A stretch of 6,034 nt of DNA from positions 1-6,034 of the forward strand of contig LKUE01000247.1 of NCBI GenBank assembly GCA_001412365.1, read 5' to 3'. The notes beneath the pieces were generated by a model, which worked only from the letters and a program-made list of their open reading frames with translations, was not told the DNA's origin and did not search any database. Made by a program: the position numbers and the translations under genes. Each line of letters begins with the position of its first letter. The first letter of the stretch is position 1. Shown here piece by piece: positions 5,769-6,034 of this stretch. This DNA comes from Desulfuromonas sp. SDB (GTDB lineage: Bacteria > SDB-A).

Positions 5769-6034
5769 TTGCGTAATTTAAGAGTATTGACCGTTGGCGC
5801 GGGTTTAGGATTGATTTTTCTGGTTTTCTTATTGATTTATCAAAATTGTTCTAAAGTAAAAATTGAACCTATTACTGAAACTCAATTCAATCAAATCATG
5901 GAATACGGCATGACCAAACAGGAAGTAAGAGATGAGTTAGGTAAACCTTCAGGGATGGGAGGACAGTCTCAATGGTTTTACCGGGGACTTATTCAAAATA
6001 ATCCGGAAGATGAAAAAAGAAATGTCATCATCTT
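5769..6034 (+). CDS. Membrane-anchored BamE/SmpA-OmlA-like protein, 3'-truncated by the window edge
   Basis: Eighty-eight codons are visible before the right edge, starting at TTG behind GGAGGT. Residues 2-5 are basic (RNLR), and 6-24 form one hydrophobic segment followed by NCSKVK. Cys27 is not in a proper lipobox (its preceding residues are YQN), so an uncleaved N-terminal anchor is more likely than a lipoprotein. The soluble part shows the hallmark of the SmpA/OmlA (BamE) fold: an Ile-rich helix leading to YGMTKQEVRDELGKPS (46-61) and then QWFYRG (68-73), matching the family pattern GMT-x-x-x-V-x-x-x-LG-x-P ... W-x-Y. BamE itself is an outer-membrane lipoprotein aiding barrel assembly, but the fold is shared by many small envelope proteins, so the subunit role is not claimed. 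The preceding gene encodes a barrel protein 41 bp away, which makes an envelope role attractive. Product family moderately sure; start fairly sure. Confidence 0.65.
   Translation, partial: MRNLRVLTVGAGLGLIFLVFLLIYQNCSKVKIEPITETQFNQIMEYGMTKQEVRDELGKPSGMGGQSQWFYRGLIQNNPEDEKRNVII

Overview
The window looks like a stretch of chromosome from an uncultured Gram-negative (two-membrane) bacterium. The evidence is an outer-membrane beta-barrel protein with a signal peptide, the start of a BamE/SmpA-like envelope protein, and a secreted beta-propeller protein ending in a FlgD-like/type IX-secretion-like C-terminal domain. That last architecture is common in the FCB group and in candidate phyla of the Cloacimonadota/WOR-3/KSB1 sort. 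The exact lineage is inference, because there is no rRNA or other phylogenetic marker here. Coding DNA is moderately AT-rich and the short intergenic gaps are strongly AT-rich. I see no mobile element, CRISPR array, tRNA or rRNA.

Left part (1-1281, + strand): the bulk of a major facilitator superfamily (MFS) transporter whose reading frame runs off the left edge. It converges on a minus-strand gene (1328-2773) for an exported protein with seven FG-GAP/VCBS-type repeats at an almost invariant 51-residue period, which fits one seven-bladed propeller, followed by a probable sorting/anchoring domain. The convergent junction holds a compact nested inverted repeat. Its inner hairpin plus T-tract reads as an intrinsic terminator for the minus gene and overlaps that gene's stop codon. 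The same stretch has an orphan perfect Shine-Dalgarno and a 15-codon open frame on the + strand.

Right part (2962-6034, all + strand): a 188-bp divergent promoter region is followed by a DRG/Obg-like GTPase with a C-terminal TGS domain. A metallo-beta-lactamase-fold hydrolase of the RNase Z-like type follows, 57 bp downstream and possibly co-transcribed. A near-consensus sigma70-type promoter (TTGACC-16-TATAAT) then precedes a conserved outer-membrane barrel protein. Finally a TTG-initiated, membrane-anchored BamE-like protein is cut by the right edge.

The genes do not form an obvious pathway. The right half pairs two probable cytosolic housekeeping proteins with two envelope proteins, and the left half is transport plus a secreted repeat protein. 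I found no convincing undescribed system. The most noteworthy points are the regular propeller protein, the bacterial DRG-like GTPase with a DTPP G3 box, the nested repeat/terminator/micro-ORF junction, and the TTG-start gene at the right edge.
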